Source: Methylobacterium sp. 10 (GTDB taxonomy: Bacteria > Pseudomonadota > Alphaproteobacteria > Rhizobiales > Beijerinckiaceae). Taken from it: 64,000 nt of DNA. The number at the start of each line of letters is the position of its first letter. The first letter of the stretch is position 1. The position numbers and the translations under genes are program-made. Below are positions 40,946 through 50,552 of this stretch, one piece after another. The DNA is taken from assembly GCF_000519085.1 (NCBI RefSeq), contig NZ_KI912577.1:3838035-3902034 (forward strand), given 5' to 3'. The notes under the pieces were generated by a model that worked only from the letters and a program-made list of their open reading frames with translations, was not told where the DNA came from and did not search any database.

Positions 40946-41338
40946 ACCGAACCGCCCAGCACTCTACGCTCTCGAAACGCCATACAGGGCCGAGGAACGG
41001 AAGAGCGATCCGGCCCGGCTGTCGAAGACCGTCCCGAAAGAACGGGCTTCGATTGCACAGACAATTGTCGGGTTGACGTAAAGGAAACCTGAACGCCGCG
41101 GATGGGGCCTTGATTCGCCGCCCATCTCTCATCCATTGAATGAGAGGCCATCTCTATCCAATTGTGAAGCTGGTAGAAATCATGGTTTAGGGGATGTGGA
41201 TATCCTGCTCCGGATGCATCCTTTGACCCATCGGGCGACGATGTCGCGGGCGGATACGTCAAGTAAGAAACAACCTGCAAGTCGCTGCTCGGGCGTGGTT
41301 TTCTCCTGTCGACGATCAATATCGACAGGAGAGAGGCC
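40946..41338. other. Intergenic region, 393 bases
   Basis: This is the upstream region of rlpA and the 3' flank of the RHH gene. A hairpin CTCTCAT / ATGAGAG with a seven-base loop lies at 41136-41156, and the larger stem-loop at 41302-41332 is listed separately. GGATATCC and GGATGCATCC palindromes occur near 41200. No gene is seen. Confidence 0.35.
41302..41332 (-). terminator. Stem-loop just after the RHH/ParA unit
   Basis: TCTCCTGTCGA and TCGACAGGAGA form a perfect 11-base stem with a nine-base loop, starting seven bases beyond the stop of the reverse gene at 41339. A T-run in the reverse direction is missing, so it may act as a 3' stabiliser. Confidence 0.5.
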
Positions 41339-41644
41339 TCAGCGGTGGTTCGTCTCGTTCAGCCGCTCAATCGGCATGGTGCCCCGCTGTTTGAACAGGA
41401 GGTCGAGGGCTTCGAGCATGAGCGCGTGCATCTTGGTGCGCTCGGTATGAGCGAGGTCGCGGAGCTGGTCGTAGACCGGCGGCTCCAGGTAGACCGACAT
41501 CTGTCGGGCGCGCTCCTTCAGGGTGCTCGGGGTCTTGCGGACCGGTACGTGGCCCGTATCGAGCTGGACGATGTCGGCGCTCCTGGCTGGGGAAGCGGCT
41601 CCCGCAACGATGGAGGCGAGGCTCGGCCTAGGCGGCTTTGGCAT
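41339..41644 (-). CDS. Ribbon-helix-helix-like partner of ParA
   Basis: 101 residues from ATG 41644, overlapping the parA end by 17 bases. A disordered N-terminus (PKPPRPSLASIVAGAASPARS) is followed by STLKERARQMSVYLEPPVYDQLRDLAHTERTKMHALMLEALDLLFKQRG. The strand-helix-helix pattern (QMSVYLEPPVYDQL, then two helices) is of the MetJ/Arc type seen in ParG-like centromere proteins. The N-terminal arm may stimulate the ATPase. It probably acts with ParA on DNA or another cargo. Confidence 0.7.
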   Translation of the reverse strand: MPKPPRPSLASIVAGAASPARSADIVQLDTGHVPVRKTPSTLKERARQMSVYLEPPVYDQLRDLAHTERTKMHALMLEALDLLFKQRGTMPIERLNETNHR

Positions 41645-42266
41645 GCTTGACGACCTGCATCCTCTTCTCGATCCACGTCCAGAGCCTGCGCACTTCGCCG
41701 GCGGCCTGGCCCTTGGGGTTGAATTCGGTGACGCCCTGACCGACACCGATCGCGTCCTGGTGATCGGTGCGCGCGACGATATTGACGTCCGGCAGGATGC
41801 CCAGCACGGCGAGGCCGTCGGCCGCGTCGCGGATCCGGTAGGAGCGCGGCGGGGTCTGGTTCAGCACGAAGGCGAACTTCTTCTCCAGGCGGTAAATGGC
41901 GGCCAGGGTCGGCTTGAACGCGCGCAGGTCGGCCGGGGTGGGTCGGCAGGGGATGATGCAGAGATCGGCCGCACGGATCGCCGAGAGCGTGCCGGTGGAA
42001 TCCACGCCCGGGGTATCGATGAAGACGTAATCGTAGGAGGATTCGCGCAGCTGGGCCATGACGGCCTCGATCTGCGACGCATCGATCTGCGCGACTTCCG
42101 GACCGTCCGCCGTGCGGTGGTCGAGCCAGTCGCTGATCGTCGCCTGACGATCCATTTCCAAAATGCAGACCGACAGGCCGCGCTCCTGCGCCGCGACGGC
42201 CAGGGAGATGCACAGCGTGCTCTTCCCACTCCCCCCCTTCTGGGTGACGAAGGTGATGGCTTTCAT
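41628..42266 (-). CDS. ParA/MinD-family partition-type ATPase
   Basis: 212 residues from ATG 42266. It has a deviant Walker A QKGGSGKSTLC with the signature Lys, Walker A' EMDRQATISDWLD, Walker B DYVFIDTPGVDS and the downstream NQTPPRS. It is short and has no N-terminal HTH, so it is of the ParF/small ParA type, which works with a ribbon-helix-helix partner. The chromosomal ParA-ParB pair is different. Because no plasmid or replication genes are near, it may position a chromosomally encoded cargo such as a protein cluster. Confidence 0.85.
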   Translation of the reverse strand: MKAITFVTQKGGSGKSTLCISLAVAAQERGLSVCILEMDRQATISDWLDHRTADGPEVAQIDASQIEAVMAQLRESSYDYVFIDTPGVDSTGTLSAIRAADLCIIPCRPTPADLRAFKPTLAAIYRLEKKFAFVLNQTPPRSYRIRDAADGLAVLGILPDVNIVARTDHQDAIGVGQGVTEFNPKGQAAGEVRRLWTWIEKRMQVVKHAKAA

Positions 42267-42742
42267 ACGGGAGCCCTTCTCGCGTCCTAAAGATGTCGCG
42301 TCCTGCCGTGCCGGGGTAATCCTTCGGCTCGGAAGCCGACGGAATTCCCTGCCTCGGATCGTCACCGGTCGGGCTCGCAGCCGTCGTCCCGTGACACCAG
42401 GATGCCCTGATCCCGGTTTTCGCCCGTCATGGTTAACCAGTGGTTAAGAGCGCGGCCTGGTATCGGCGGGTGCCGTGAACCGCGGATCGGGGCCACGATG
42501 GATGATCCCGCACGCGTTCAACCCCAGGGCCTTCCATCAATCTGAGGTTGCCCAAACTTCCCGCAGGGCGTGTCTTACCCTTCCAATCGTGCAATTCAGC
42601 GGTTAAGTTGCGTCTGCTTCCGTGGTCCGACGGCGAATTATCAACTTCAGGTAAATTCGATGCAAGTGCGATCCCCGCCTCGTGTCGATCCGCGGTGACA
42701 CCTTTCATCCTCAGCGATCCGCCCCGGCGGCCCAGGAGATCC
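42267..42742. promoter_or_regulatory. Divergent region between parA and the PAS gene, 476 bases
   Basis: The region carries a CtrA-type box (listed separately) about 165 bases from parA and 295 from the PAS gene. Around 42590-42660 the sequence becomes AT-richer (AATTATCAACTTCAGG, TAAATTC) and may hold the PAS gene promoter. No coding sequence is evident. Confidence 0.45.
42433..42447 (+). promoter_or_regulatory. CtrA-type binding site TTAA-N7-TTAA
   Basis: TTAACCAGTGGTTAA matches the CtrA consensus with exactly seven bases between the two TTAA halves. The left half also forms part of the 10-base palindrome TGGTTAACCA (42430-42439). Confidence 0.6.
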
Positions 42743-43321
42743 ATGCCTGCGCGCACGAGCCTTCTCACCGGCGACACGGACGGCATCCTGGCCGCGCTTG
42801 ATGCGTCTGGCGTCGTGGGCGTCTGGTCCCACGACGTCTGGGCCGGCCGGATCGCCGTCTCGGACTCTTTCGCGGACGTGCTCGGTCTCGCTCCGGAAGC
42901 GTCGGGCGTGGGTCTCGACGCCTTCCTTGCGACGATCCTCGCCGAGGACCGGCTTCGCGTGGAGAACGCCCTGCATGCCGCCAGCGAAGCGGGCGGCCTG
43001 TTCGAGATCGCGTTCCGAACGGTTCGAGGCGAACGCCGGCTCGGCCTGCGCGGACGGATCGACCGGGGCGAATCCGCCGGGCGGACGAGAGGCCTCGGCA
43101 TCGCCATCGATCGCACCGAGGACGGGGTGCCCCTCCACCGGCCCGGGCAACGGGCCGAGCAGGCAGCCAACCGCATGGCCGAACACGCCATCGCCCTATA
43201 CGACCTCGCGTCCGACCTCCACCAGCCGAGACTCACGGCCCTTCTCAATGACTTGATGCAGGAAATCGCCTTCACCCTGGCCGGCCATCTCGAGAAGGGC
43301 GAGCGACCGCGCAATCACTGA
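42743..43321 (+). CDS. Stand-alone PAS-domain protein
   Basis: 192 residues. ATG 42743 follows AGGAG by five bases. A PAS fold spans residues ~12-120: ILAALDASGVVGVWSHDVWAGRIAVSDSFADVLGLAPEASGVGLDAFLATILAEDRLRVENAL..., ending with GLGIAIDRTED. A helical C-terminus follows (AEQAANRMAEHAIALYDLASDLHQPRLTALLNDLMQEIAFTLAGHLEK). No kinase, GGDEF or HTH output domain is present, so it probably signals by protein contact. The last helix might be a dimerisation element. Confidence 0.75.
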   Translation: MPARTSLLTGDTDGILAALDASGVVGVWSHDVWAGRIAVSDSFADVLGLAPEASGVGLDAFLATILAEDRLRVENALHAASEAGGLFEIAFRTVRGERRLGLRGRIDRGESAGRTRGLGIAIDRTEDGVPLHRPGQRAEQAANRMAEHAIALYDLASDLHQPRLTALLNDLMQEIAFTLAGHLEKGERPRNH

Positions 43322-43336
43322 GGGCGAGGATCTGGC

Positions 43337-44095
43337 CTAATCAGCTGGCCTGCGCAGGAGGTAGGTGTCCATGATCCAGCCGTGGCGTGCCCTCGCCTCG
43401 GCTCGCACGCGTCGGATCTCGCCGGCGACGTCGGCGAGGCGGCCCGAGAGGATGATCTCGTCGCCGCTCCCGAGATAGGCACCCCAATAGATCGTCAGGT
43501 CCGGGTCGAGATGGGCGAAGGTCGGGTCGCCGTCGAGCATCACCACGGTGGTGTCGGCCTCCGCAGACAGTCCCCCGGCGATCTGGCGTCCGGTGGTGAT
43601 CTCAACGGGCGCACCGATGCGGTTGAGGGCGATGCGGTGGCTCGCCGCCAGGGCCTGGACGCTGGTGATGCCGGGAATCACCCGATGGTCGAAGGCGAGG
43701 CGCCCCCGCGCCACGATCCGGTCGATGATCCGCAGGGTGCTGTCGTAGAGCGAGGGATCGCCCCAGACCAGGAAGGCGCCGGTGCCGTCCTCGGGGAGTT
43801 CTCGCGCGATCATCGCCTCGTAGAGGGCCGCGCGGGCACCGTGCCAATCGTCCACGGCGACGCCGTAATTCGCCGGATTGCGGTCGCGCTCCGGGTCCTG
43901 CGCCTCGACGATGCGGTAAGGGCGGTCCTCGATGTAGCGCTCGCAGATCTCCCGGCGCAGGGCGACGAGGTCGGCTTTCTCCCCTCCCTTGTCGAGGACG
44001 AAGACCACATCCACCGTGTTCAAGGCGCGGATCGCCTGGATCGTGACGTGCTCCGGATTGCCGGTGCCTATGCCGATCACGAGGATCTGTCTCAC
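43337..44095 (-). CDS. cobF: Precorrin-6A synthase (deacetylating)
   Basis: 252 residues from GTG 44095. The SAM-dependent tetrapyrrole methylase fold is seen in ILVIGIGTGNPEHVTIQAIRALNTVDVVFVLDKG, FLVWGDPSLYDST, VIPGITSVQALAA and VVMLDGDP. The closing ADVAGEIRRVRAEARARHGWIMDTYLLR is typical of CobF. It methylates precorrin-5 at C-1 with loss of the acetyl group in aerobic cobalamin synthesis. No other cob gene is in the window. It converges with the PAS gene at 15 bases. Confidence 0.92.
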   Translation of the reverse strand: MRQILVIGIGTGNPEHVTIQAIRALNTVDVVFVLDKGGEKADLVALRREICERYIEDRPYRIVEAQDPERDRNPANYGVAVDDWHGARAALYEAMIARELPEDGTGAFLVWGDPSLYDSTLRIIDRIVARGRLAFDHRVIPGITSVQALAASHRIALNRIGAPVEITTGRQIAGGLSAEADTTVVMLDGDPTFAHLDPDLTIYWGAYLGSGDEIILSGRLADVAGEIRRVRAEARARHGWIMDTYLLRRPAD

Positions 44096-44174
44096 GCGTT
44101 TAGCCTCCCGAGTTACGATCGCCGGCGATCGGCCCTGTCGCGGGCGCATGCCCTATGCTACGCTCGGCACCGAC

Positions 44175-44609
44175 ATGAAACCCATCCGGCGCAATCTGGA
44201 CCGGAGCCTCGCGCTCTGGCTGATGACGGTGATCCTCGCGATCGCCGGCTTCGGCATGTCGTCGCCCGCGAGCGCCCATACGGGCCATGGGCACGATGGC
44301 GGCGCTCCTGTCGAGCGGGTTGAGGCTTCGGTCTCCTTCGACGCGCTGGCGGTCCGGGCGGATGTCGTCGCTCCCGGCATTCATGCGGTGGTGTCCGTCC
44401 TGCGGGCCGAGCCCCATTTCGGCTGTGCCGGTCCCTGCTGCACCGGCCCCTGCAGTGCCGCCTGCTGCTGCGCGATCGGCTTGGCGCCGGCCGATGGTGA
44501 TGCTGCATCCGCACCCGGCTTGACCGGTCCCATTCCCGTGGGCGCCATGTCCGCCCGCACGGACGTCGCCCCGGATTCTCCGTCCGAACCACCGAGACCC
44601 TTCGCCTGA
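44175..44609 (+). CDS. Cys/His-rich small exported protein of a metal operon
   Basis: 144 residues from ATG 44175. A signal peptide ends ASA, and the mature part starts HTGHGHDGGAP. A dense cysteine block near residue 80-95 reads CAGPCCTGPCSAACCC, eight cysteines in sixteen residues. Such a His/Cys-rich exported protein just before a metal RND operon looks like a periplasmic metal binder, but the family is not recognised. The tail is Pro/Ser-rich. Confidence 0.65.
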   Translation: MKPIRRNLDRSLALWLMTVILAIAGFGMSSPASAHTGHGHDGGAPVERVEASVSFDALAVRADVVAPGIHAVVSVLRAEPHFGCAGPCCTGPCSAACCCAIGLAPADGDAASAPGLTGPIPVGAMSARTDVAPDSPSEPPRPFA

Positions 44610-44695
44610 TGTAACGACGGCGTTCCACGCCCGGCTGCCTGCCGGCGCCGTGTGAAAAGCCGTCCCTGCTTCATCGGCGTCGAGGTTCTCCCATC

Positions 44696-46384
44696 ATGTC
44701 CATCGTTTTTCCGGCAGCCCTGCGCCTCGTCGCGGCGTGCGCCATCGCCTGGGCGGCCTTGTCCGGCACGGCCCTGTCCCATGAGGGACATTCCCACGGC
44801 GACGAGGCGCCGCTCCTGCCCGTCACCGCGGCCGCTCCGCGGGCGGAAGCGAAGTCGGAGCGCTACGAACTCGTCGCCACCGTGCAGGGGCACGACCTCG
44901 TCTTCTATCTCGACGCATTCGAGACCAACGCGCCGGTCGCCGACGCCACCCTCGCCCTCTCGACGCCGGACGGGCGCAGGAAGGCCGAAATCCAGGCCGA
45001 TGGCACCTACCGGCTTTCGGCGCCCTGGCTGGAGGACGCGGAGCACCACGATCTCCTCGTCGCGGTGACGGCGGAGGGCAGTACCGACATCCTCTCCCTC
45101 GATCTCGACCTGCCGGCCGCCAAAGCCGTCGCGGCGACGCCCGAGGCATCGGTGGGCGCCTCCCTGGCCGATCGCTTGAAGCACCAGCCGCCCTCCGTCA
45201 CCGCCGCCGGGGGGTTCCTCCTCGGCCTCGGCGTCGTCGTCCTGTTCCGGCGTCGGCGGACGATTCCCATCGTCGTCGTCTTGGCGGTCACGGCGACGAT
45301 TGTGCTGGGCAGCGCCGCCCTCGCCCATGAAGGCCACGATGCCGCGCCGGCCGAGGGTGGGATGGTGGCGAGCCCGCCCGCTGGTGGCGCCGACCGGGCG
45401 AGGCGTCTGGGCGACGGGTCCATCTTCGTGCCCAAATCCCTGCAGCGGCTCCTCGTCCTGCGCACCGCCGTGACGGCGACGGAGAGTGTGGCCCGCACCG
45501 TGACCCTGCCCGGCCGGGTCATCGCCGATCCCAATGCCAGCGGCGTGGTGCAATCCTCCGTGGGCGGCCGTCTGGCCCCTCCGGCGAACGGCTTCCCGCG
45601 CCTTGGAACGCGCGTGACGCGCGGCGAGGTGCTCGCCACCGTCACCCCTCCGGTCCAGGCGGTGGACGTCTCCGACATGCGCCAGCGCCAGGGCGAGCTC
45701 GACCAGCAGATCGCGATCCTCGACCGGCGGGTGGTCCGGTTCGAGCGGCTGGCGGGGACCGGCGCCGTGGCCCAGACCCAGCTCGACGATGCCCGCTCCG
45801 AGCGCGACGGGCTGAAGGACCGCCGCGCCGCCCTCGACGCGGTCCGCGGCTCGCCGGAGTCCCTGGTCGCACCCGTGGACGGGGTCATCGCCGAGACGAG
45901 CGCCACGGCGGGCGCCATGGCCGCCCCCGGCACCGTCGTCTTCCGCATCGTCGATCCGGCGAAACTCTGGGTCGAGGCTCTGAGCTTCGAGGCCCTGGCG
46001 CCCGAGGGCGCGGCGACCGCCCGCCTCGGCGACGGACGCAGCATGGCGCTGACCTATCGCGGCGCCGGTCTCGCCGACCGCAACCAGGCTGTGCCGGTGC
46101 AATTCGCGGTGGCGGGCGATCCGGCCGGCCTGCGGCTCGGCCAGTTCGTCACTGTCCACGCCCCCCTGACGGGGGAGCGGACCGGCCTCGCGGTGCCGCG
46201 CTCCGGCATCCTGCGGGCGGAGGGCGGCAGCGTCGTCTACGAGCATGTCGGCGCGGAGCGCTTCGTGGCGCGCGCCGTCCGAACCGATCCCCTCGACGCC
46301 GACCGCACGCTCATTGCCGGTGGCCTGGAGCCGGGACGGCGCGTGGTCGTCCAGGGCGCCGAACTCCTCGACCAGATCCGTTGA
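44696..46384 (+). CDS. RND adaptor (CzcB/CusB-like) with His-rich N-terminal module
   Basis: 562 residues. A signal peptide leads to SHEGHSHGDE and a beta-rich domain (residues ~45-135; YELVATVQGHDLVFYLDAFETNAPVADATLAL). A membrane segment near 165-185 and a second near 195-215 (IPIVVVLAVTATIVLGSAALAHEGHD) follow, with another HEGH. The adaptor proper then runs to the end: SVARTVTLPGRVIADPNASG, VTPPVQAVDVSDMRQRQGELDQQIAILDRR, SLVAPVDGVIAETSATAG (intact lipoyl half) and VPRSGILRAEGGSVVYEH. It works with the RND pump 12 bases downstream. Confidence 0.82.
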   Translation: MSIVFPAALRLVAACAIAWAALSGTALSHEGHSHGDEAPLLPVTAAAPRAEAKSERYELVATVQGHDLVFYLDAFETNAPVADATLALSTPDGRRKAEIQADGTYRLSAPWLEDAEHHDLLVAVTAEGSTDILSLDLDLPAAKAVAATPEASVGASLADRLKHQPPSVTAAGGFLLGLGVVVLFRRRRTIPIVVVLAVTATIVLGSAALAHEGHDAAPAEGGMVASPPAGGADRARRLGDGSIFVPKSLQRLLVLRTAVTATESVARTVTLPGRVIADPNASGVVQSSVGGRLAPPANGFPRLGTRVTRGEVLATVTPPVQAVDVSDMRQRQGELDQQIAILDRRVVRFERLAGTGAVAQTQLDDARSERDGLKDRRAALDAVRGSPESLVAPVDGVIAETSATAGAMAAPGTVVFRIVDPAKLWVEALSFEALAPEGAATARLGDGRSMALTYRGAGLADRNQAVPVQFAVAGDPAGLRLGQFVTVHAPLTGERTGLAVPRSGILRAEGGSVVYEHVGAERFVARAVRTDPLDADRTLIAGGLEPGRRVVVQGAELLDQIR

Positions 46385-46396
46385 GGAGAGAGCCCC

Positions 46397-49300
46397 ATGT
46401 TCGGCCTCATCGTCGCGCAATCCCTGCGCAACCGCCTGCTCGTCCTGGCACTCGCCTTCGCACTGGTCCTCACCGGCGCGCTGTCCCTCGCGCGCCTGCC
46501 CGTCGACGTACTTCCCGACCTCAACCGGCCCACGGTCACGATCCTGACCGAGGCCGAAGGCTTCGCTCCCACGGAGGTGGAGCAGCGGGTGACCTACCCG
46601 ATCGAGACCCGCATGAACGGCCTGCCCGGCGTCAGCCGGGTGCGCTCGGTCTCCGGCATCGGCCTGTCCATCGTCACGGTGGAGTTCGAATGGGACACGG
46701 ACCTGTTCCGGGACCGGCAGTTCGTCAACGAGAGGCTGGCGCTCGCGCGCTCGGAACTGCCGCCCAACGTGGTGCCGCAGATGGGGCCGGTCTCCTCGAT
46801 CATGGGCGGCATCCTGCTGGTCGCCGTCACCTCGAAGACCGCGACCCCGATGCAGGTCCGCGAGACCGCCGACTTCACCTTGCGCCCGCGCCTGCTCTCG
46901 ATCCCGGGCGTGGCGCAGGTCATCCCCATCGGCGGCGAGGTGCGCCAGTTCCGGGTCGCACCCAATCCCGCCGCCATGCGGGCGCTCGGCGTCACCGACG
47001 AGGCTCTGGCCCGCGCCTTGCAGAATTACGGCGGCAATGCCGGCGGCGGCTATTCCGAAGCCGGCGGTCGCGAGGTCCTGATCCGGGCGCTCGGCCGCAC
47101 CACCGATCTCGACGATTTGCGCCATCTCGTCGTCACGACGCCAAGCGGTCCGGTCTACCTGCGGCAGGTCGCCGACATCGCCTTCGGGGCGCGGCCCAAG
47201 CGCGGTGACGGCGGCTTCATGGGCCAGCCCGCCGTGGTGGTCTCCATCGAGAAGCAGCCGGGCATCGACACCGTGCGCCTGACCCGCGAGGTCGAGGCGG
47301 CGCTCAAGGAGATCGGCCCCTCCCTGCCCCACGGGATCGAGGCCGGCAGCGTCCTGTTCCGGCAGGCGGATTTCATCGAGACGTCGCTTCGCAACGTGAT
47401 CACTGTCCTGATCGAGGCCGTGGCCGTGGTGGCCGTGGTGCTGTTCGCCTTCCTGATGAACGTGCGGACCACGCTGATCTCGCTCGCCGCCATCCCCGTC
47501 TCGATCCTCGCCACCGCCACGGTGTTTTCGCTGCTCGGACTCTCCATCAACACGATGACGCTGGGCGGCCTCGCCATCGCCATCGGAGAGCTGGTGGACG
47601 ACGCCGTCGTCGATGTTGAGAACATCCTGCGGCGCCTGCGCGACAACCGGGCGGAGGGCTCGCCCCGCTCGTCCTTCGCGGTAATCGTGGACGCCTCGAA
47701 CGAGGTGCGCTCCGGTATCGTCTACGCCACCATCATCATCTGCCTCGTCTTCGTGCCGCTCTTCGCCCTGTCGGGCATCGAGGGCCGGCTCTTCGCGCCC
47801 CTGGGCCAAGCCTACATCATCGCCATCCTGTCGAGCCTCGTGGTCTCGCTGACCCTGACGCCCGCCCTCTCCTCCTGGCTGCTTCCCGGCCTCAGGAGCC
47901 TCGACCATCCCGAGAGCCGGCTGATCCGCGGCCTCAAGCGCGCCAACGGACGCCTCGTGGAGACGGCCTTCGCCCATCAGCGCCTCGCCATCGTCTGTGC
48001 GATCGTCGCGGTGGCCGCCGCCGGCTACGGCGCTGGACGCTTGCCCCGCGCCTTCCTGCCGACCTTCAACGAGGGATCGTTCACGGTCACCACCACCTTC
48101 ACCCCCGGCATCTCGCTCGCCGAATCCGCCCGCGTCGGCGCCATCGCGGAGCGTCTGCTCCTCGACATCCCCGAGGTGGACAAGGTCGGGCGTCGGACCG
48201 GGCGCGCCGAACTCGACGAGCATGCCGAGGGCGTCCATTCCACCGATCTGGAGATTCGCCTGAAGCCCGGCGGGCGTGAACGCTCGGCCATCGTCGCCGA
48301 CATCAGGGGGCGCCTCTCTGTCCTTCCGGTCACGGTGAATGTCGGCCAGCCGATCTCGCACCGGCTCGACCACATGCTCTCCGGCGTCCGGGCCGAGATC
48401 GCTCTCAAGCTGTTCGGAGAGGATCTCGACGCCTTGCGCCGCACCGCCGAATCCCTGCGCGAGACCTTGTCGGGCATTCCCGGCGTCGCCGACCTCCAGG
48501 TGGAGCGGCAGGTGCGCGTGCCCCAGATCGAGATACGGGTCGATCCGGCCAAGGCAGCGCTCTACGGCGTCTCCCCCGCCACGGTGGTGGAGACGGTGGG
48601 GAACCTCGCCAACGGCCGCGTGGTCTCGACTCTGGTGGACGGCCTGCGCCGCTTCGACGTGGTCCTGCGCCTGCCCGAGAGCGGCCGGTCCATGGCCGCC
48701 CTGCGCGACCTCCTCATCGAGACGCCGTCGGGCTGGGTGCCCGCCCATGCCCTGGCCGACATCGCCGAGCGGGACGGGCCCAACCAGATCCTGCGCGAGA
48801 ACGGCCGCCGCCGCATCGTGGTCCAGGCCAACACCGTACCGGGCTCCGACGGCTCGAAGGTCGCCGCCGACATCGCGCAGGCCCTGGCGCGGACGACGCT
48901 GCCGGAGGGGATCAGCGCGCGCCTCGAAGGTGCGTTCGAGGCGCAAGGGGAGGCCACCCGCCGGATCGGGCTCCTCGGCCTCGTCTCCTTCGCCCTGGTC
49001 TTCGCCCTGCTGGCGAGCCGCTACCGCTCCGGCGTGCTGGCCCTCATCGTCATGGGCAACGTGCCGCTTGCCCTCATCGGCAGCGTCGTCGCCCTCACCA
49101 TCGCCGGCCTACCGCTCTCGGTGGCCTCGATGATCGGCTTCGTGACGCTCACTGGCATCGTTGCCCGCAACGGCATCCTGAAGATCAGCCACGTGCTGAA
49201 TCTCGGCCTCAGCGAGGGTCTCCCCTTCGGGCCCGCCCTGGTCCTGCGGGCGAGCAACGAGCGCCTCGTGCCGGTGCTGATGACGGCGCTGGCCGCCGGC

Positions 49301-49537
49301 ATCGCCCTGGTGCCGCTGCTCCTCGACGGAACTGCGCCGGGCAAGGAGATCCTGCACCCCGTGGCCGTGACGATCTTCGGCGGCCTCATCAGCGCGACGC
49401 TCCTCGATGCCGTGCTGACGCCGGTCCTGATGCTGCGTTTCGGCCGCCCCGCCTTCGCCCGCCTGCGCGAGGCGCAGGGCGATGAAGCCCACTCCCCGGT
49501 GGCGGGGGCCATGCCGTCCCCGCCCGCAACCTTCTGA
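46397..49537 (+). CDS. HME-type RND efflux pump (CusA/CzcA-like)
   Basis: 1046 residues. ATG 46397 has GAGGAGAG upstream. It contains [41 protein letters not shown]4 [28 protein letters not shown], and the second-half [23 protein letters not shown] and [20 protein letters not shown], all of the heavy-metal RND branch. Twelve membrane segments are seen. The exact ion is not obvious. The His-rich adaptor and DUF305 neighbour suggest copper, silver, nickel or cobalt. A matching outer-membrane factor gene is not present. Confidence 0.87.
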   Translation: MFGLIVAQSLRNRLLVLALAFALVLTGALSLARLPVDVLPDLNRPTVTILTEAEGFAPTEVEQRVTYPIETRMNGLPGVSRVRSVSGIGLSIVTVEFEWDTDLFRDRQFVNERLALARSELPPNVVPQMGPVSSIMGGILLVAVTSKTATPMQVRETADFTLRPRLLSIPGVAQVIPIGGEVRQFRVAPNPAAMRALGVTDEALARALQNYGGNAGGGYSEAGGREVLIRALGRTTDLDDLRHLVVTTPSGPVYLRQVADIAFGARPKRGDGGFMGQPAVVVSIEKQPGIDTVRLTREVEAALKEIGPSLPHGIEAGSVLFRQADFIETSLRNVITVLIEAVAVVAVVLFAFLMNVRTTLISLAAIPVSILATATVFSLLGLSINTMTLGGLAIAIGELVDDAVVDVENILRRLRDNRAEGSPRSSFAVIVDASNEVRSGIVYATIIICLVFVPLFALSGIEGRLFAPLGQAYIIAILSSLVVSLTLTPALSSWLLPGLRSLDHPESRLIRGLKRANGRLVETAFAHQRLAIVCAIVAVAAAGYGAGRLPRAFLPTFNEGSFTVTTTFTPGISLAESARVGAIAERLLLDIPEVDKVGRRTGRAELDEHAEGVHSTDLEIRLKPGGRERSAIVADIRGRLSVLPVTVNVGQPISHRLDHMLSGVRAEIALKLFGEDLDALRRTAESLRETLSGIPGVADLQVERQVRVPQIEIRVDPAKAALYGVSPATVVETVGNLANGRVVSTLVDGLRRFDVVLRLPESGRSMAALRDLLIETPSGWVPAHALADIAERDGPNQILRENGRRRIVVQANTVPGSDGSKVAADIAQALARTTLPEGISARLEGAFEAQGEATRRIGLLGLVSFALVFALLASRYRSGVLALIVMGNVPLALIGSVVALTIAGLPLSVASMIGFVTLTGIVARNGILKISHVLNLGLSEGLPFGPALVLRASNERLVPVLMTALAAGIALVPLLLDGTAPGKEILHPVAVTIFGGLISATLLDAVLTPVLMLRFGRPAFARLREAQGDEAHSPVAGAMPSPPATF

Positions 49538-49552
49538 CGACAGGGAACTCCC

Positions 49553-49975
49553 ATGACGAAGACAGCCCTCACCGCGATCCTGGCCGCGATCCTGGCTCTG
49601 CCCCTCGCCTCCCCGGTCCTCGCCGCCGAGCACCGCCACGAGGACGGCACTACCCATTCCGACAGCCATGACCACGGGACGAAGGCCCCCGCGAAGGGCA
49701 AGGTGGCCGACACCCCGGCGACCCGCGCCTTCAAGGAGGCGAGCATGCGCATGCACGGCGACATGGAGATCCGCTATTCCGGCGACGTCGACCGCGACTT
49801 CGCCGCCGGCATGATCCCGCACCACAAGGGCGCCCTCGCCATGGCCAAGGTCGCGCTTCAGTATTCGAAGGATCCGGAGGTCCGCTCCCTGGCCGAGGCC
49901 ATCGTCAAGGCACAGGAAGCCGAAATCGCCCAGATGGAGGCGATCCTGAAGCGGACCGATCCCGCCAAAAAGTGA
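49553..49975 (+). CDS. DUF305-family exported metal-associated protein
   Basis: 140 residues. The signal peptide ends VLAAE, then a His-rich start ([16 protein letters not shown]) precedes the DUF305 domain: [73 protein letters not shown]. The conserved M-H-x-x-M and MIPHHxGA motifs are those of CopM-like proteins. It is the last gene of the RND operon (16 bases after the pump) and probably binds copper or a similar metal in the periplasm. Confidence 0.88.
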   Translation: MTKTALTAILAAILALPLASPVLAAEHRHEDGTTHSDSHDHGTKAPAKGKVADTPATRAFKEASMRMHGDMEIRYSGDVDRDFAAGMIPHHKGALAMAKVALQYSKDPEVRSLAEAIVKAQEAEIAQMEAILKRTDPAKK

Positions 49976-49993
49976 GGTCCGCCCCGTGCGCCG

Positions 49994-50341
49994 TCAGGCG
50001 CGGCGGCTCTTCCGCCTGTCGCGCTCGTCGTCCAGGGCCGCCGGAACGCCGCTGAGCACGCGCAACGGATGCGTGTGGACCAGGCGAAACGTCCGGGGCA
50101 TCGGGCCGCAACCGATACAGACCGCATAGGTCCAGCGCAGCCAGAGATTGGTGTTCTCCCGGTCGATCTTGTCCTGCCGCTTTCGCGCCTCTGCGATGGC
50201 GGCCCTGACCTCGGCCGCCCGCTCCTCGCTGACGGCCTCGCGCTGACGGGCCGTGACGCTCGGCTGGTTCTGCCCCGGCTGAGCGCCGCAGGGCGAAGAA
50301 AGGATGCTCAAACCCGCAAATAATCCCAAGATCAATCGCAT
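49994..50341 (-). CDS. Small exported protein with CxxC, unknown
   Basis: 115 residues from ATG 50341. The signal peptide (LILGLFAGLSILSSPCGAQ) precedes a helical stretch (RQREAVSEERAAEVRAAIAEARKRQDKIDRENTNLWLRW) and then TYAVCIGCGPMPRTFRLVHTHPLRVLSGVPAALDDERD. The CIGC motif could bind metal or be redox active. It converges with the DUF305 gene at 18 bases. No function can be assigned. Confidence 0.6.
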   Translation of the reverse strand: MRLILGLFAGLSILSSPCGAQPGQNQPSVTARQREAVSEERAAEVRAAIAEARKRQDKIDRENTNLWLRWTYAVCIGCGPMPRTFRLVHTHPLRVLSGVPAALDDERDRRKSRRA

Positions 50342-50552
50342 GCGTGCCTCCAAAATCGCAGAAGGCATTCCCCGTTTTCGCAAAGCTACGGACAGGACGG
50401 TTGGAAAGTTTCGGGCTCCTCCGCCCGGTGTAAGGCAGGGACGATCGCCTCGTCTTCCGGACAGCGCCTTGGGATGAGGTGACGGGAGGCGATCAAGCGG
50501 TCCCGTTCGTCATCGTCAGGTCGCGCATCGGATCGACGCGTCACATGGGTGT

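Noticed and set aside
44381..48946. A 1521-residue open frame on the reverse strand
   Set aside because: It runs antisense across three genes with recognisable domains and has the same shadow-frame composition.
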